Assembly (NCBI RefSeq): GCF_003112575.1
Contig: NZ_BEWC01000002.1
Span: 496,001-560,000 of the forward strand
Length of the DNA stretch: 64,000 nucleotides
Source: Streptomyces ardesiacus
Lineage (GTDB): Bacteria; Actinomycetota; Actinomycetes; Streptomycetales; Streptomycetaceae
Direction of reading: 5' to 3'
The notes under the pieces are model-generated. The model was not told the origin of the DNA and did no database searches. It worked only from the letters and a program-made list of their open reading frames with translations. Below, in pieces: positions 55,940-64,000 of this stretch. The stretch's first letter is position 1. Every line of letters begins with the position of its first letter. Both the position numbers and the translations under genes were made by a program.

Positions 55940-56700
55940 GCCAGACCGTCGACCGCGCGCTCAGCATCCTGCCGCTGCTCGCCGAGGGGCCCGCCGACCT
56001 GGGCCGGGTCGCCGACCGCCTCGGCGTGCACAAGTCCACGGCCCTGCGCCTGCTGCGCACCCTCCACGACCACGGTTTCGTCTACCGCCAGGCCGACCAG
56101 CGCTACCGCCTCGGCGCCCGGCTCATCTCCCTCGCCCAGGAGGCGATGGAGAACCTCGACGTCCGCGAGATCGCCCACCCCCACCTCGTGCGCCTCAACG
56201 AGCAGGTCGGCCACACCGTCCACCTCGCCGTCCACGAGGAGGACGAGGTCCTCTACATCGACAAGGTCGAGAGCCGCTACCCGGTCCGCATGTACTCCCG
56301 GATCGGCAAGCCCGTCGCCATCACGGTGGCGGCCGTCGCCAAGCTCCTGCTCGCCGACCTCCCCGAGAACGAGCGCCGTGCCGTGGCCGAGCAGCTCGAC
56401 TACCCCATGTACACGGCCCGTTCGACACCGAACGCCGACGGGTTCCTCAAGGAACTCGCCAAGGTGCGCGAACAGGGCTGGGCCACCGACCTCGGTGGCC
56501 ACGAGGAGTCCATCAACTGCGTCGCCGCGCCCATCCGGGGCGCCGACGGCCGGGTGGTCGCCGCCATGTCGGTCTCCGCGCCGAACGTCGTCGTCACCGC
56601 CGACGAACTCCTCACCCTGCTCCCGCTGGTGCGCCGTACGGCGGACGCCATCAGCGGCGAGTACTCCGGCAGGACCCCAGTCAAGGAAGTCACCGCATGA
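55936..56700 (+). CDS. IclR-family transcriptional regulator
   Basis: 254 residues. N-terminal winged helix (QTVDRALSILPLLAEGPADLGRVADRLGVHKSTALRLLRTL, in part; recognition helix HKSTALRLLRTL) and C-terminal GAF-like effector domain (VHLAVHEEDEVLYIDKVE, RIGKPVAITVAAVAKLLLAD, CVAAPIRGADGRVVAAMSVSAP). It is coupled to both neighbours by ATGA overlaps. It should bind the palindrome upstream of its own operon and control both divergent transcripts. Confidence 0.93.
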   Translation: MSQTVDRALSILPLLAEGPADLGRVADRLGVHKSTALRLLRTLHDHGFVYRQADQRYRLGARLISLAQEAMENLDVREIAHPHLVRLNEQVGHTVHLAVHEEDEVLYIDKVESRYPVRMYSRIGKPVAITVAAVAKLLLADLPENERRAVAEQLDYPMYTARSTPNADGFLKELAKVREQGWATDLGGHEESINCVAAPIRGADGRVVAAMSVSAPNVVVTADELLTLLPLVRRTADAISGEYSGRTPVKEVTA

Positions 56701-57107
56701 CCGACAAGATCGCTCTCACCCCCGCGACCCACACCGTCCCCCCGGCGAAGTTCTCCCACGGCGTGAAGAAGGGCAACATCCTCCAGGTCGCCGGCCAGGT
56801 CGGCTTCCTCCCCCACGAGGAGGGCAAGGCCCCCACCCCGGCCGGCCCGACCCTGCGCGAGCAGACCCTCCAGACCCTCGCCAACGTCAAGGCGATCCTG
56901 GAGGAGGGCGGCGCCTCCTGGGACGACGTGATGATGATCCGCGTCTACCTCACGGACGTCGGCCACTTCGCCGAGATGAACGAGATCTACAACACCTACT
57001 TCGAGGAGCAGGGCCTCACCCAGCCGCCCGCCGCCCGCACGACCGTGTACGTCGGTCTGCCCGCCGGCCTCCTCATCGAGATCGACGCGCTGGCCGTCCT
57101 CGGCTGA
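56697..57107 (+). CDS. ridA: RidA family imine/enamine deaminase
   Basis: 136 residues. The catalytic Arg is in PAARTTVYVGLPAGLLIEID (R114), and QVAGQVGF is the conserved strand. RidA hydrolyses reactive 2-aminoacrylate and similar enamines released by PLP enzymes that act on serine, threonine or related amino acids. Starting with an ATGA overlap after iclR, it is co-transcribed with the kinase and regulator. Ends with a strong terminator. Confidence 0.93.
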   Translation: MTDKIALTPATHTVPPAKFSHGVKKGNILQVAGQVGFLPHEEGKAPTPAGPTLREQTLQTLANVKAILEEGGASWDDVMMIRVYLTDVGHFAEMNEIYNTYFEEQGLTQPPAARTTVYVGLPAGLLIEIDALAVLG

Positions 57108-57141
57108 CCGTCCCCTCCCCGCCTGTCTGAACCGCTTGTGA

Positions 57142-57180
57142 ACGGCACGGCGCCCCCCACCCCACGGGGCGCCGTGCCGT
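57142..57180. terminator. 15-bp perfect hairpin
   Basis: ACGGCACGGCGCCCC (57142-57156) pairs fully with GGGGCGCCGTGCCGT (57166-57180). It separates ridA from the GntP permease, so the permease may have weaker read-through or its own promoter. Confidence 0.75.
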
Positions 57181-57228
57181 GCTCCGCCCTGCCCGAAAGC
57201 TCCATGTACTTATCCAGAGGACCCCCGA

Positions 57229-58710
57229 ATGTCCCACCCGTCCCTCCAGTTCGCCGCCGCCTCCGAGGCCCCACCGCACACCGGCGGCCTGCTCACCCTG
57301 ATCGACGGCACGGCCGGCCTGCTGACCGTCGCCGCCATCGGCATCGCGCTCCTGCTCTTCCTCATCATCAAGGTGCGGCTGCAGCCCTTCGTCGCGCTGC
57401 TCGCCGTCTCCATAGCCGTCGGCCTGCTCGCCGGCCTGTCGGTCACCGAACTCTTCGGCACCGTCCAGAAGTCCGACGCCGTCTCGACCATCGAGTCCGG
57501 CATGGGCGGCATCCTCGGCCACGTCGCCATCATCATCGGCCTGGGCACCATGCTCGGCGCGATCCTCGAAGTCAGCGGCGGCGCACAGGTGCTGGCCTCG
57601 CGGCTGCTCGGCCTCTTCGGGGAGAAGCGTGCCCCGCTCGCCATGGGCCTCACCGGCCTGATCTTCGGCATCCCGGTCTTCTTCGACGTGGGCATCTTCG
57701 TCCTCGCGCCCATCGTCTACGCCGCCGCCAAGCGCTCCGGCAAGTCGATCCTGCTCTACTGCCTGCCGCTGCTGGCCGGCCTGTCGATGACCCACGCCTT
57801 CCTGCCGCCGCACCCCGGCCCGGTGGCCGCCGCCGGACTGCTGAACGTCAAGCTCGGCTGGATCATCCTCATGGGCATCGTCTGCGGCATCCCCGCCGTC
57901 CTCGCCGCCTGGGCGTTCTCCGCGTGGATCGGCCGCCGCATCTTCGTGCCCGTGCCGCAGGACATGGTCGAGGCCGCCGAGGAGGCCAAGCAGGCCGTCG
58001 TCGAGGAGCAGCGCAAGGCCGGCGTCGCGCCCACCGAGAGCCCCGTCGCGCTCGGCACGGTCCTCGGCATCATCGGCACCCCGCTGGTGCTGATCCTGGC
58101 CGCGACCTTCTCCTCCATCGCCCTGGACCCGTCCACCCTCCGCTCGGTGATCGAGTTCTTCGGCAACCCGTTCGTCGCCCTGACCATCGCCCTGCTCCTC
58201 GCCTACTACCTGCTCGGCATCCGGCGCGGCTGGTCCCGCAAGTCCCTGGAGACGGTCTCGACCGCCTCGCTGAAGCCGGTCGGCAACATCCTGCTGGTGG
58301 TCGGCGCCGGCGGCGTCTTCGGCGCGGTCCTCAAGGCCAGCGGGGTCGCCCAGGCCCTCTCCGACACCTTCAACGACGTCGGCCTGCCGGTGATCGTCCT
58401 GTCCTACCTGATCTCCGTGGTGCTGCGGGTCGCGCAGGGCTCGGCGACGGTGGCGATCGTGACGACGGCGGGCATCGTGGCGCCGCTGCTGTCCGAGGGC
58501 GACCACTCGCAGGCGTTCGTCGCCCTGGTCATCATGGCCATCTCGGCGGGCTCCATCTTCGCCTCGCACGTCAACGACGGCGGCTTCTGGATGGTCGCCA
58601 AGTACTTCGGCATCAGCGAGCGGGACACGCTCAAGACGTGGACCGTCCTGGAGAGCGTGCTCTCGGTCGCCGGGTTCGTGGTGGCGGCGGTGGTGAGCCT
58701 GTTCGTGTAG
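57229..58710 (+). CDS. GntP-family permease (gluconate or D-serine type)
   Basis: 493 residues with about 12-14 TM helices; hydrophilic loop near residues 240-275. Family blocks: GGAQVLASRLLGLFGEKRAPLAMGLTGLIFGIPVFFDVG (in part; key FGIPVFFDVG), LSMTHAFLPPHPGPVAAAG, GSATVAIVTTAGIVAPLL and SHVNDGGFWMVAKYFG. GntP members import gluconate; DsdX of the same family imports D-serine. In this locus uptake of a D-amino acid or of the sugar acid for the kinase are both reasonable. Confidence 0.92.
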   Translation: MSHPSLQFAAASEAPPHTGGLLTLIDGTAGLLTVAAIGIALLLFLIIKVRLQPFVALLAVSIAVGLLAGLSVTELFGTVQKSDAVSTIESGMGGILGHVAIIIGLGTMLGAILEVSGGAQVLASRLLGLFGEKRAPLAMGLTGLIFGIPVFFDVGIFVLAPIVYAAAKRSGKSILLYCLPLLAGLSMTHAFLPPHPGPVAAAGLLNVKLGWIILMGIVCGIPAVLAAWAFSAWIGRRIFVPVPQDMVEAAEEAKQAVVEEQRKAGVAPTESPVALGTVLGIIGTPLVLILAATFSSIALDPSTLRSVIEFFGNPFVALTIALLLAYYLLGIRRGWSRKSLETVSTASLKPVGNILLVVGAGGVFGAVLKASGVAQALSDTFNDVGLPVIVLSYLISVVLRVAQGSATVAIVTTAGIVAPLLSEGDHSQAFVALVIMAISAGSIFASHVNDGGFWMVAKYFGISERDTLKTWTVLESVLSVAGFVVAAVVSLFV

Positions 58711-58786
58711 GCGGCTCATGTAGGCGTCTGATAACGAAGTCGGGGCTGGCTGTGCCCGGCACAGGATCGTCGACCATACTGCCCGC

Positions 58787-59422
58787 GTGGAGCAGCGCAG
58801 AGGATCGACGAGCCAGCCCCTGGAAGGCGCCGGATTCGACCCGGCCTTCATCCCCGGGCTCACCGCACCCGTGTCCGGTGGGCCGAAGGACGCAAGACGC
58901 GAAGAGGCGGGGGAGGACGCCGCCACGGAGCCCGAGGAGCCCTCGGCCGCCGGGGAACCGTCCGCCGTGGACGCCTTGGACGCCGAGGACGCCACGGACG
59001 CCGAGGAACCGGAGGACGAAGCCCCCGTGGACGGCCCGGTGTTCGAGGCGTCCGACCGCCGCGCCCGGATCGTCGCCGACCACAGGGGCGTACGCCTCTC
59101 CCTCGACGACCAGAGCTGCGACTTCCGCTGGGACGAGGTCGGCGCCGTCGAGACGGAGACCGGCCGCTTCGGCAAGCGGTTCACGGTGACGGTGCACACG
59201 CCGGACCGCCGCTGGTACCCGATCGAGATCGAGGCCACGTCCCGCAGCCGTTTCCCGGAGTGGGAGTCGGCCCTGGACGAGGTCCTCGACGCGTACTTCG
59301 AGGACGGCGAGGCGCAGAGCGCGGACGAACCGGAACCGGAGAAGGAGTCCGCGGCCGGGGACGCCGCCGGGGAGACCAAGGACGAGAAGGACGCCGAAGA
59401 GGCCACCGCACGCGCGGAGTAG
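58787..59422 (+). CDS. Acidic-flanked conserved hypothetical protein
   Basis: 211 residues from GTG 58787. Residues 1-85 and 175-211 are acidic, Ala/Glu/Asp-rich and probably disordered; the middle 90 residues form a compact beta-rich domain (IVADHRGVRLSLDDQSCDFRW in part, VGAVETETGRFGKRFTVTVHT, RRWYPIEIEATSRSRFPEWE) recalling a PH-like fold. CATACT 6 bases before the GTG suggests a leaderless message. Function unknown. Confidence 0.72.
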   Translation: MEQRRGSTSQPLEGAGFDPAFIPGLTAPVSGGPKDARREEAGEDAATEPEEPSAAGEPSAVDALDAEDATDAEEPEDEAPVDGPVFEASDRRARIVADHRGVRLSLDDQSCDFRWDEVGAVETETGRFGKRFTVTVHTPDRRWYPIEIEATSRSRFPEWESALDEVLDAYFEDGEAQSADEPEPEKESAAGDAAGETKDEKDAEEATARAE

Positions 59423-59489
59423 GCGCATCGGGTGAAGATCGGTGCACGCCCTCTTGCCGCACCGGCGGTCATGGGCTTTCTTGACCCCC

Positions 59490-60812
59490 ATGGCGGACAC
59501 CACGGGCAACACCTCGGGCACAGGCGTGACGGGCGGTGCCGACGCGGCCCCCCGCAAGTCCAGTTGGCGCTCCATCGGTCCCGGCATCGTCGTCGCGGCG
59601 ACCGGTGTGGGCGCCGGCGACCTCGTGGCCACCCTCATCGCGGGCAGCAACTTCGGCTACACCCTGCTGTGGGCCGCGGTGATCGGCTGCCTCGTGAAGA
59701 TCTCCCTCGCCGAGGCGTGCGGCCGCTGGCACCTCGCCACCGGCCGCACGCTCTTCGACGGCTGGGCCAGCATCGGCCCCTGGACCACGTGGTTCTTCGC
59801 GGTCTACGCCGTGATCTGGGGCTTCGTCTACGGCGCCGCGGCGATGTCGTCCAGCGCCCTGCCCCTGCAGGCCCTCTTCCCGGACGTGATGGACCTCGAA
59901 TGGTGGGGCATCGCCTGCGGCCTGGTGGGCCTGGTCTTCGTCTGGTTCAACAAGTACGACGTCTTCGAGAAGGTCATGACGGTCCTGGTGGGCGTCATGT
60001 TCGTCGTGACCGTCTACCTGGCCATCCGCGTCACGCCCCACCTGGGCGACGCCTTCGCGGGCCTCCTCCCGGTCCTCCCGGACGAGAAGGACTCGGTCCT
60101 CAACACCCTGGGCCTGATCGGCGGCGTGGGCGGCACCATCACGCTGGCCGCGTACGGCTACTGGGTCAACGCCAAGGGCTGGACCAGCACCGGCTGGATG
60201 AAGGTCATGCGCCTGGACAACCGGGTCGCCTACGCCACGACCGGCATCTTCGTGATCGCCATGCTCTTCGTCGGCGCGGAACTGCTGCACTCGGCGAACA
60301 TCGCCATCGCGAGCGGCGACAAGGGCCTGATCCAGCTCGGCGGCATCCTGGAGCAGGAGTACGGCACGGCCACCGGCAAGCTCTTCCTGATCGGCTTCTT
60401 CGCCACCTCCTTCACCTCCCTGATCGGCGTCTGGCACGGCGTGAGCCTGATGTTCGCCGACTTCCTGGCCCGCCGGCGCGGCGAACGCGAGGCCAGGGCG
60501 GACGAGTTGGCCTCCGGCCGCCGCGAGCGCTCCTGGGCCTTCCGCGCCTACCTGCTCTGGCTCACCTTCCCGCCCATCATCCTGCTCTTCCAGGACGAGC
60601 CCTTCCGCCTGATCATCATCTACGGCGTCCTGGGCGCCGCCTTCATGCCCTTCCTCGCCCTCACTCTGATGTGGCTGCTCAACTCCTCACGCACACCCCG
60701 CGAGTGGCGCAACGGCGGCGTCAGCAACGGGATGCTGACCGTCGCGGGGCTGCTGTTCCTGGTCCTGTGCGTGAAACAGATCTGGGACCAGCCGTGGGGG
60801 GAGTTCTTCTGA
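59490..60812 (+). CDS. Nramp-like transporter lacking canonical metal motifs
   Basis: 440 residues with about 11 TM helices. The overall fold and the TM1 start (IGPGIVVAATGVGAGDLVATLIAGSNFGYTLLW, in part) are those of the Nramp superfamily, but the metal-binding DPGN of TM1 is replaced by GAGD and the MPH of TM6 is absent (GGVGGTITLAAYGYW). Canonical Mn/Fe transport is therefore doubtful; members without these residues may move other ions or metabolites. A cytosolic loop near residues 330-350 is Arg/Glu-rich. Start ATG 59490; no RBS is visible. Confidence 0.78.
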   Translation: MADTTGNTSGTGVTGGADAAPRKSSWRSIGPGIVVAATGVGAGDLVATLIAGSNFGYTLLWAAVIGCLVKISLAEACGRWHLATGRTLFDGWASIGPWTTWFFAVYAVIWGFVYGAAAMSSSALPLQALFPDVMDLEWWGIACGLVGLVFVWFNKYDVFEKVMTVLVGVMFVVTVYLAIRVTPHLGDAFAGLLPVLPDEKDSVLNTLGLIGGVGGTITLAAYGYWVNAKGWTSTGWMKVMRLDNRVAYATTGIFVIAMLFVGAELLHSANIAIASGDKGLIQLGGILEQEYGTATGKLFLIGFFATSFTSLIGVWHGVSLMFADFLARRRGEREARADELASGRRERSWAFRAYLLWLTFPPIILLFQDEPFRLIIIYGVLGAAFMPFLALTLMWLLNSSRTPREWRNGGVSNGMLTVAGLLFLVLCVKQIWDQPWGEFF

Positions 60813-60955
60813 CCTCCGGGCAGGTCCGAACGGGCACCGCCGGCTGACTCGAAGGGCAGGAACGCGCGAACGCACCGTGCCCGAACCGCTCTGGCCCGCA
60901 GTCTTCCGGCGCGGTACGAAGAAGAGGACCGTCCCGGGTCCCGAGAGGATTCCCA

Positions 60956-62275
60956 TTGCGCGCGCACGACCTGCCCGAAGCACTCGGCAAGGAAACCCGC
61001 AAGGGCGCACCGGCAGTCGGCAGACCGGCAATCGGGCGTCCGGAGCTGCAGCCCGGCCACCCGTCCGCTCCTTCGGCTGCCCTGGCTCTTCAGCGCGCGA
61101 TCGGGAACACCGCGACGACCCGTGTGGTCGAGGAGTCAAGGCACCGGCACGGCGCAGGGAGCGGTCACGGCCGCACGGGCGCGGGTGCCGCCGCTTCGGG
61201 CACTCCGACGGTCCAGCGGGCGCCCGCCCCCGGCGGCGCGGGGCCGAAGGAGGAGGCGAAGCCGACCGAGTGGTTCAACGCGACCACCGGCAAGTGGCAG
61301 GGCGGGCAGCCCGACCCGGAGACGATGCGCCCCGCCCACGGTGGGGAACGCCTCCTCCTGAAGCCGAAACTCGAGGCGGAGTACGCCGCCAAGCACTACA
61401 CCGATGTCGGCCAGGTTCCCGTGTTCAAGGCCCGGGCGTACCGCAGGAAGAAGGGTCCGGGCCCGGCTTCGACAGGTCGCTCTCCCGAACTGCGGATGCT
61501 CGACCGGCTGGGGCGCCTCGGGATGAGCCAGATCCGGCCCGAAGGCACGCCGCACCTGGCGACCTCCGTCATGCCGAACGGCCGGTTGGGCATTGCCGGC
61601 AATACCGGCCGGTCCCATGTCACCGGGGCCGAACGGGACAATGTCAACCAGGAACTGGCGGACGTACAGGACGAGTCCGTAGAGCCCTACGGACAGAGGC
61701 GGATGGACAAGGACCTCCACAAGGTCCGCGCGATGCAGGCCGGCGACTACTTCGAGGGCGCGTACAACAGGCCGCAGCTGGGCGCAGTGGCCAAAGCCCT
61801 GAAGAACCCGGACTGGAGCGGCTCCGGTGTCGGGGACAACAACGGCGGCCAGCCCGGCTCGCAGCACGGCGAAATGACACTGCTCGGTCAGCACATCGCC
61901 GACTGGAAGGCCAATCCGCGACAGCGCGAGCAGGGAATGAAGACCGTGGACATGGGCGGCGTCAAGCTGGCCTGCGCGGCTTGCCAGTGGGCCTTCGAGG
62001 CCGCGAACCAGTTCATCGGCAGCAAGTACGGCTACCGAGTGGCCGCCTCGGGCGGACACGGCATGCTCTTCCGCAACTGGATCATGCCGAAGTGGCTGGC
62101 CGAGGTCCCGGAGGCCCGCAAGTACGTGGAAAGCAAGATCAAGGCCAAGGCCCCCGGCGCCAGGTTCTACGAAGGAAGTTCCGGTGCCCTCGTGCTCTAC
62201 CTTCCGAAGGACTACAAGAGTGCGGACGCCGACCAGGACCCGGCGGAGTCCGAGTCCGAGTGGGAGCCGATCTAG
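60956..62275 (+). CDS. LQRxxGN-leader protein with deaminase-fold toxin domain
   Basis: 439 residues from TTG 60956 (GAGAGGA upstream). There is no signal peptide. Residues 40-55 hold ALALQRAIGNTATTRVV, the LQRxxGN motif seen at the front of many proteins linked to contractile injection systems and toxins in streptomycetes; TVQRAPAP follows (85-92). A disordered Pro/Gly linker leads to a C-terminal domain (about 130-420) with GNTGRSHVTGAERDNVN, HGEMTLL (H304, E306) and KLACAACQWAFE (C340, C343). An H-x-E followed 34 residues later by C-x-x-C is the zinc-site layout of the deaminase superfamily. No immunity gene is evident. Confidence 0.75.
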   Translation: MRAHDLPEALGKETRKGAPAVGRPAIGRPELQPGHPSAPSAALALQRAIGNTATTRVVEESRHRHGAGSGHGRTGAGAAASGTPTVQRAPAPGGAGPKEEAKPTEWFNATTGKWQGGQPDPETMRPAHGGERLLLKPKLEAEYAAKHYTDVGQVPVFKARAYRRKKGPGPASTGRSPELRMLDRLGRLGMSQIRPEGTPHLATSVMPNGRLGIAGNTGRSHVTGAERDNVNQELADVQDESVEPYGQRRMDKDLHKVRAMQAGDYFEGAYNRPQLGAVAKALKNPDWSGSGVGDNNGGQPGSQHGEMTLLGQHIADWKANPRQREQGMKTVDMGGVKLACAACQWAFEAANQFIGSKYGYRVAASGGHGMLFRNWIMPKWLAEVPEARKYVESKIKAKAPGARFYEGSSGALVLYLPKDYKSADADQDPAESESEWEPI

Positions 62276-62477
62276 CGTCCCGGTCCGCGGCACCGCGCCC
62301 TCCGCGTCCTGGCCCGCGTCAGCCCCGCGACATGCGGAGGCCCCTTGCCGTACGCGGTACGGGTGAACGGGCCGGTGGCCCGCCTCATGACGGGTGGTCC
62401 GTCTTCTACGTTCGGTGACGGCATGCGCGGGCCACGGGGAGGGCCCTCGGGAGCAGGACCGGCGAAAGGCTCACCCG

Positions 62478-63380
62478 ATGTCGGGGCTGGAGAGCGCGGT
62501 GGCGCGGACGGTGTCCTTCGGGCCGTCCGTCGGCTGCTGTCTGCTGGCGGCCTCGCTGGCCCTGCGCGCGCGGTGGGCCGGCGGACGGGTGCGGACGCGA
62601 CTGCTGCTGCTCGCGGGCTCGGCGGTGGCCGGGGGCGCCTACCGGCTGCTGGCCGACGCGCTGTCGACGGACCCCTCGGCCGCCGGGCCTGACGGGCGAC
62701 CGCTGCCGGGGCCGGTGGTGGCCGTCGGAGCGCCGCTGGCGGTCGGCCTGGCGGCGGCCGGTCTGGTTCTCGCGGCGGACGCCGGCGCCGGGCGTCCCGA
62801 GTTGCTGCGGAGGGTGTGCGACGGGTTCGTCGCGGCGGGAGCCCTGTTCATGGCGGGGTGGGTCCTGCTGCGCGGGGCCGGCGGCGGCTGGCGGCTGGGG
62901 GAGGGGATGGTGGGGTTCCTGTGGGCCGCCGAGCTGGTCTTCCTCAGCTTTCTGCTGGCCCTGTGCCGCCTCGTGCGCAGTGACCGGAGGGCCACCGTGT
63001 GGGCGGGGGCCGCCGGACTCTCCCTCATACTGCTCGGCGACACCATGCGGCTGTGGGCGGTCGGCCCGCACCGGCTCGGGGCGGACGCCGCCGAGGTGGT
63101 CGCCGGCTGCAAGACCGTGGGCCTGCTGGTGATCGCCGTCGGCCCGTGGCTGCCCGGCGGGGCCGGCGTCCTCGGGACCGCCCGGCCGACGCTGCGCTGG
63201 GGGATGGAGGGCGCCGCGGCGTTCGTTCCCCTGACGGTCTGCACGGTCATGGCACTGGGGCACGTCCTGACCCCCGACGCCCGGGACCCGGTACCGCTGC
63301 TGGTGGGCGGGACGGTGCTGCTGAGTCTGTGGGCGCGCCAGAAGTTCCTGCCGGGCGAGCCCGTGGAGAGAGGCGGCTGA
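62478..63380 (+). CDS. Eight-TM integral membrane protein, hypothetical
   Basis: 300 residues from ATG 62478 (GCGAAAGG upstream). About eight hydrophobic helices in near-regular spacing, with short loops rich in Arg/Asp (LRARWAGGRVRTR, RSDRRATV, TPDARDPVP). The pattern resembles the membrane sensor part of streptomycete GGDEF/EAL or kinase proteins, without any C-terminal domain. No catalytic motif. It lies 202 bases after the deaminase-fold gene; nothing links the two, although a membrane immunity protein cannot be excluded. Confidence 0.75.
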   Translation: MSGLESAVARTVSFGPSVGCCLLAASLALRARWAGGRVRTRLLLLAGSAVAGGAYRLLADALSTDPSAAGPDGRPLPGPVVAVGAPLAVGLAAAGLVLAADAGAGRPELLRRVCDGFVAAGALFMAGWVLLRGAGGGWRLGEGMVGFLWAAELVFLSFLLALCRLVRSDRRATVWAGAAGLSLILLGDTMRLWAVGPHRLGADAAEVVAGCKTVGLLVIAVGPWLPGGAGVLGTARPTLRWGMEGAAAFVPLTVCTVMALGHVLTPDARDPVPLLVGGTVLLSLWARQKFLPGEPVERGG

Positions 63381-63440
63381 GCCTCGTGCGGCCGCCCTTC
63401 CCGCCGTCGCCGCGGTGGGGAAGGGACGGGCGCACGAGGC
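63381..63440. terminator. Large two-part hairpin between convergent genes
   Basis: Outer arms GCCTCGTGCG (63381-63390) and CGCACGAGGC (63431-63440) pair perfectly; inner arms CCCTTCCC (63395-63402) and GGGAAGGG (63418-63425) also pair. It directly follows the membrane protein stop and precedes the convergent chitinase stop. Confidence 0.7.
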
Positions 63441-63452
63441 CCCGGGCCCCGG

Positions 63453-64000
63453 CTACGGCAGCGCGTGCACGTGGGCCCCCACCGCGCTAGACCACGCGTT
63501 GCCCGCCGTCGCGTCCCAGTTGGTGGACCAGGTCATCGCGCCCCGCAGGTCGGGGTACGTCTTCGACGGCTTGAAGGAACCGCAGTTGGTCGCCTTGGTG
63601 AGGCAGTCCAGCGCGGCGTTGACCACCGACGGGGCGACGTAGCCGCCGCCCGCCGCACGGGTCGAGGCCGGCAGGCCCAGGCCGACCTGGGACGGGGCGA
63701 GCCCGCCCTCGAGCTGGATGCAGGCCAGGGCGGTCAGGAAGTCGACCGTGCCCTGGGCGTACACCTTGCCGTCACAGCCCAGCATCGTGCCGCTGTTGTA
63801 GTACTGCATGTTGACGACCGTGAGGATGTCCTTCACGTTCAGCGCCGTCTGGAAGTAGCCGCCCTGCGTCGACTGCATGTCGATCGTCTGCGGGGCCATG
63901 GTCAGGATCATGCCCGGGCCCGCCTTCGCCGACAGGGCGCGCAGGGCCTGGGTCATGTAGGTCGGGTTGAGACCGTTCTCCAGGTCGATGTCGACGCCGT
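63453..64000 (-). CDS. GH18 chitinase, C-terminal part (cut by window end)
   Basis: The last 180 or so codons of a larger gene; the 5' end lies beyond 64000. The catalytic motif of family 18 is present at the start of what is visible: GVDIDLENGLNP, with the DxDxE acid Glu. Then ILTMAPQTIDMQ, VVNMQYYNSG (the conserved Met-x-Tyr) and LGLPAS, ending WSTNWDATAGNAWSSAVG. It would hydrolyse chitin outside the cell. N-terminal signal and any binding domain cannot be seen. Confidence 0.93.
   Translation of the reverse strand, partial: GVDIDLENGLNPTYMTQALRALSAKAGPGMILTMAPQTIDMQSTQGGYFQTALNVKDILTVVNMQYYNSGTMLGCDGKVYAQGTVDFLTALACIQLEGGLAPSQVGLGLPASTRAAGGGYVAPSVVNAALDCLTKATNCGSFKPSKTYPDLRGAMTWSTNWDATAGNAWSSAVGAHVHALP

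Overview
The window is chromosomal DNA of a Streptomyces-type actinomycete. GC is very high with G or C in nearly every third codon position, GTG and TTG starts and leaderless starts are common, and the gene set is typical of the genus: pccB/pccE, birA, the single adenylate cyclase cya, a GGDEF protein, hutH, mca (mycothiol conjugate amidase) beside greA, GTP-type PEP carboxykinase, an LAXTG sortase substrate, and many small paired regulators. From memory, the order (maf, pccE, pccB, birA, cya, enoyl-CoA hydratase, GGDEF, hutH; then msrA, a gamma-synthase, ilvA, greA, mca, pck) follows the core of the Streptomyces coelicolor/lividans chromosome. No rRNA, tRNA, CRISPR array, insertion sequence or prophage was recognised.

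Layout. 1-8.9 kb: acyl-CoA carboxylase beta/epsilon subunits, biotin ligase, cAMP synthesis, enoyl-CoA hydratase and a GAF-GGDEF protein. 9-15.3 kb: histidine ammonia-lyase, a tiny sortase-anchored protein, an L,D-transpeptidase lipoprotein and a MacB/FtsX-like ABC exporter. 15.3-19.6 kb: two redox enzymes, each divergent from its likely regulator (XRE with alcohol dehydrogenase, TetR with aldo/keto reductase), with visible repeated operators. 19.7-22.5 kb is an accessory-looking patch: an Mrr-type nuclease fused to a TerD domain, a decayed gene, and a DUF4291 protein. 22.6-33.1 kb: methionine sulfoxide reductase, PLP enzymes of sulfur and isoleucine metabolism, a MarR and a sigma-like regulator, a Drr-type ABC pair, greA, mca.

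33.1-42.3 kb: a membrane-anchored STAND/TPR protein diverges from a purine catabolic cluster (xdhA-xdhB-xdhC and a guanine-deaminase-like enzyme; guanine to xanthine to urate). That cluster is preceded by a strong promoter, a 25-codon leader ORF and a hairpin with a T-rich tail, resembling an attenuator. 42.3-51.8 kb: a DUF255 thioredoxin-like protein, a ubiquitin-like/Mut7-C RNase, hemolysin III, PEP carboxykinase, an aminotransferase and a secreted trypsin-like protease. 51.8-58.7 kb: two divergent operons sharing an IclR-like operator (N-acyl-D-amino-acid deacylase and D-threonine aldolase/D-serine dehydratase-like enzyme on one side; PfkB kinase, IclR, RidA, GntP permease on the other), which fits a D-amino-acid utilisation locus. 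58.8-64 kb: an Nramp-like transporter without the usual metal motifs, an LQR-x-x-GN-type protein ending in a probable deaminase toxin domain, a membrane protein, and the C-terminal part of a GH18 chitinase cut by the window end.

The two most interesting proteins are the Mrr-TerD fusion (19712-21526) and the LQRAIGN-leader deaminase-fold protein (60956-62275). Several promoters carry perfect palindromes inside the 17-bp spacer (28651-28679, 46453-46472, 49415-49443), a recurring repressor arrangement. All calls come from reading sequence and motifs only; no database search was run.
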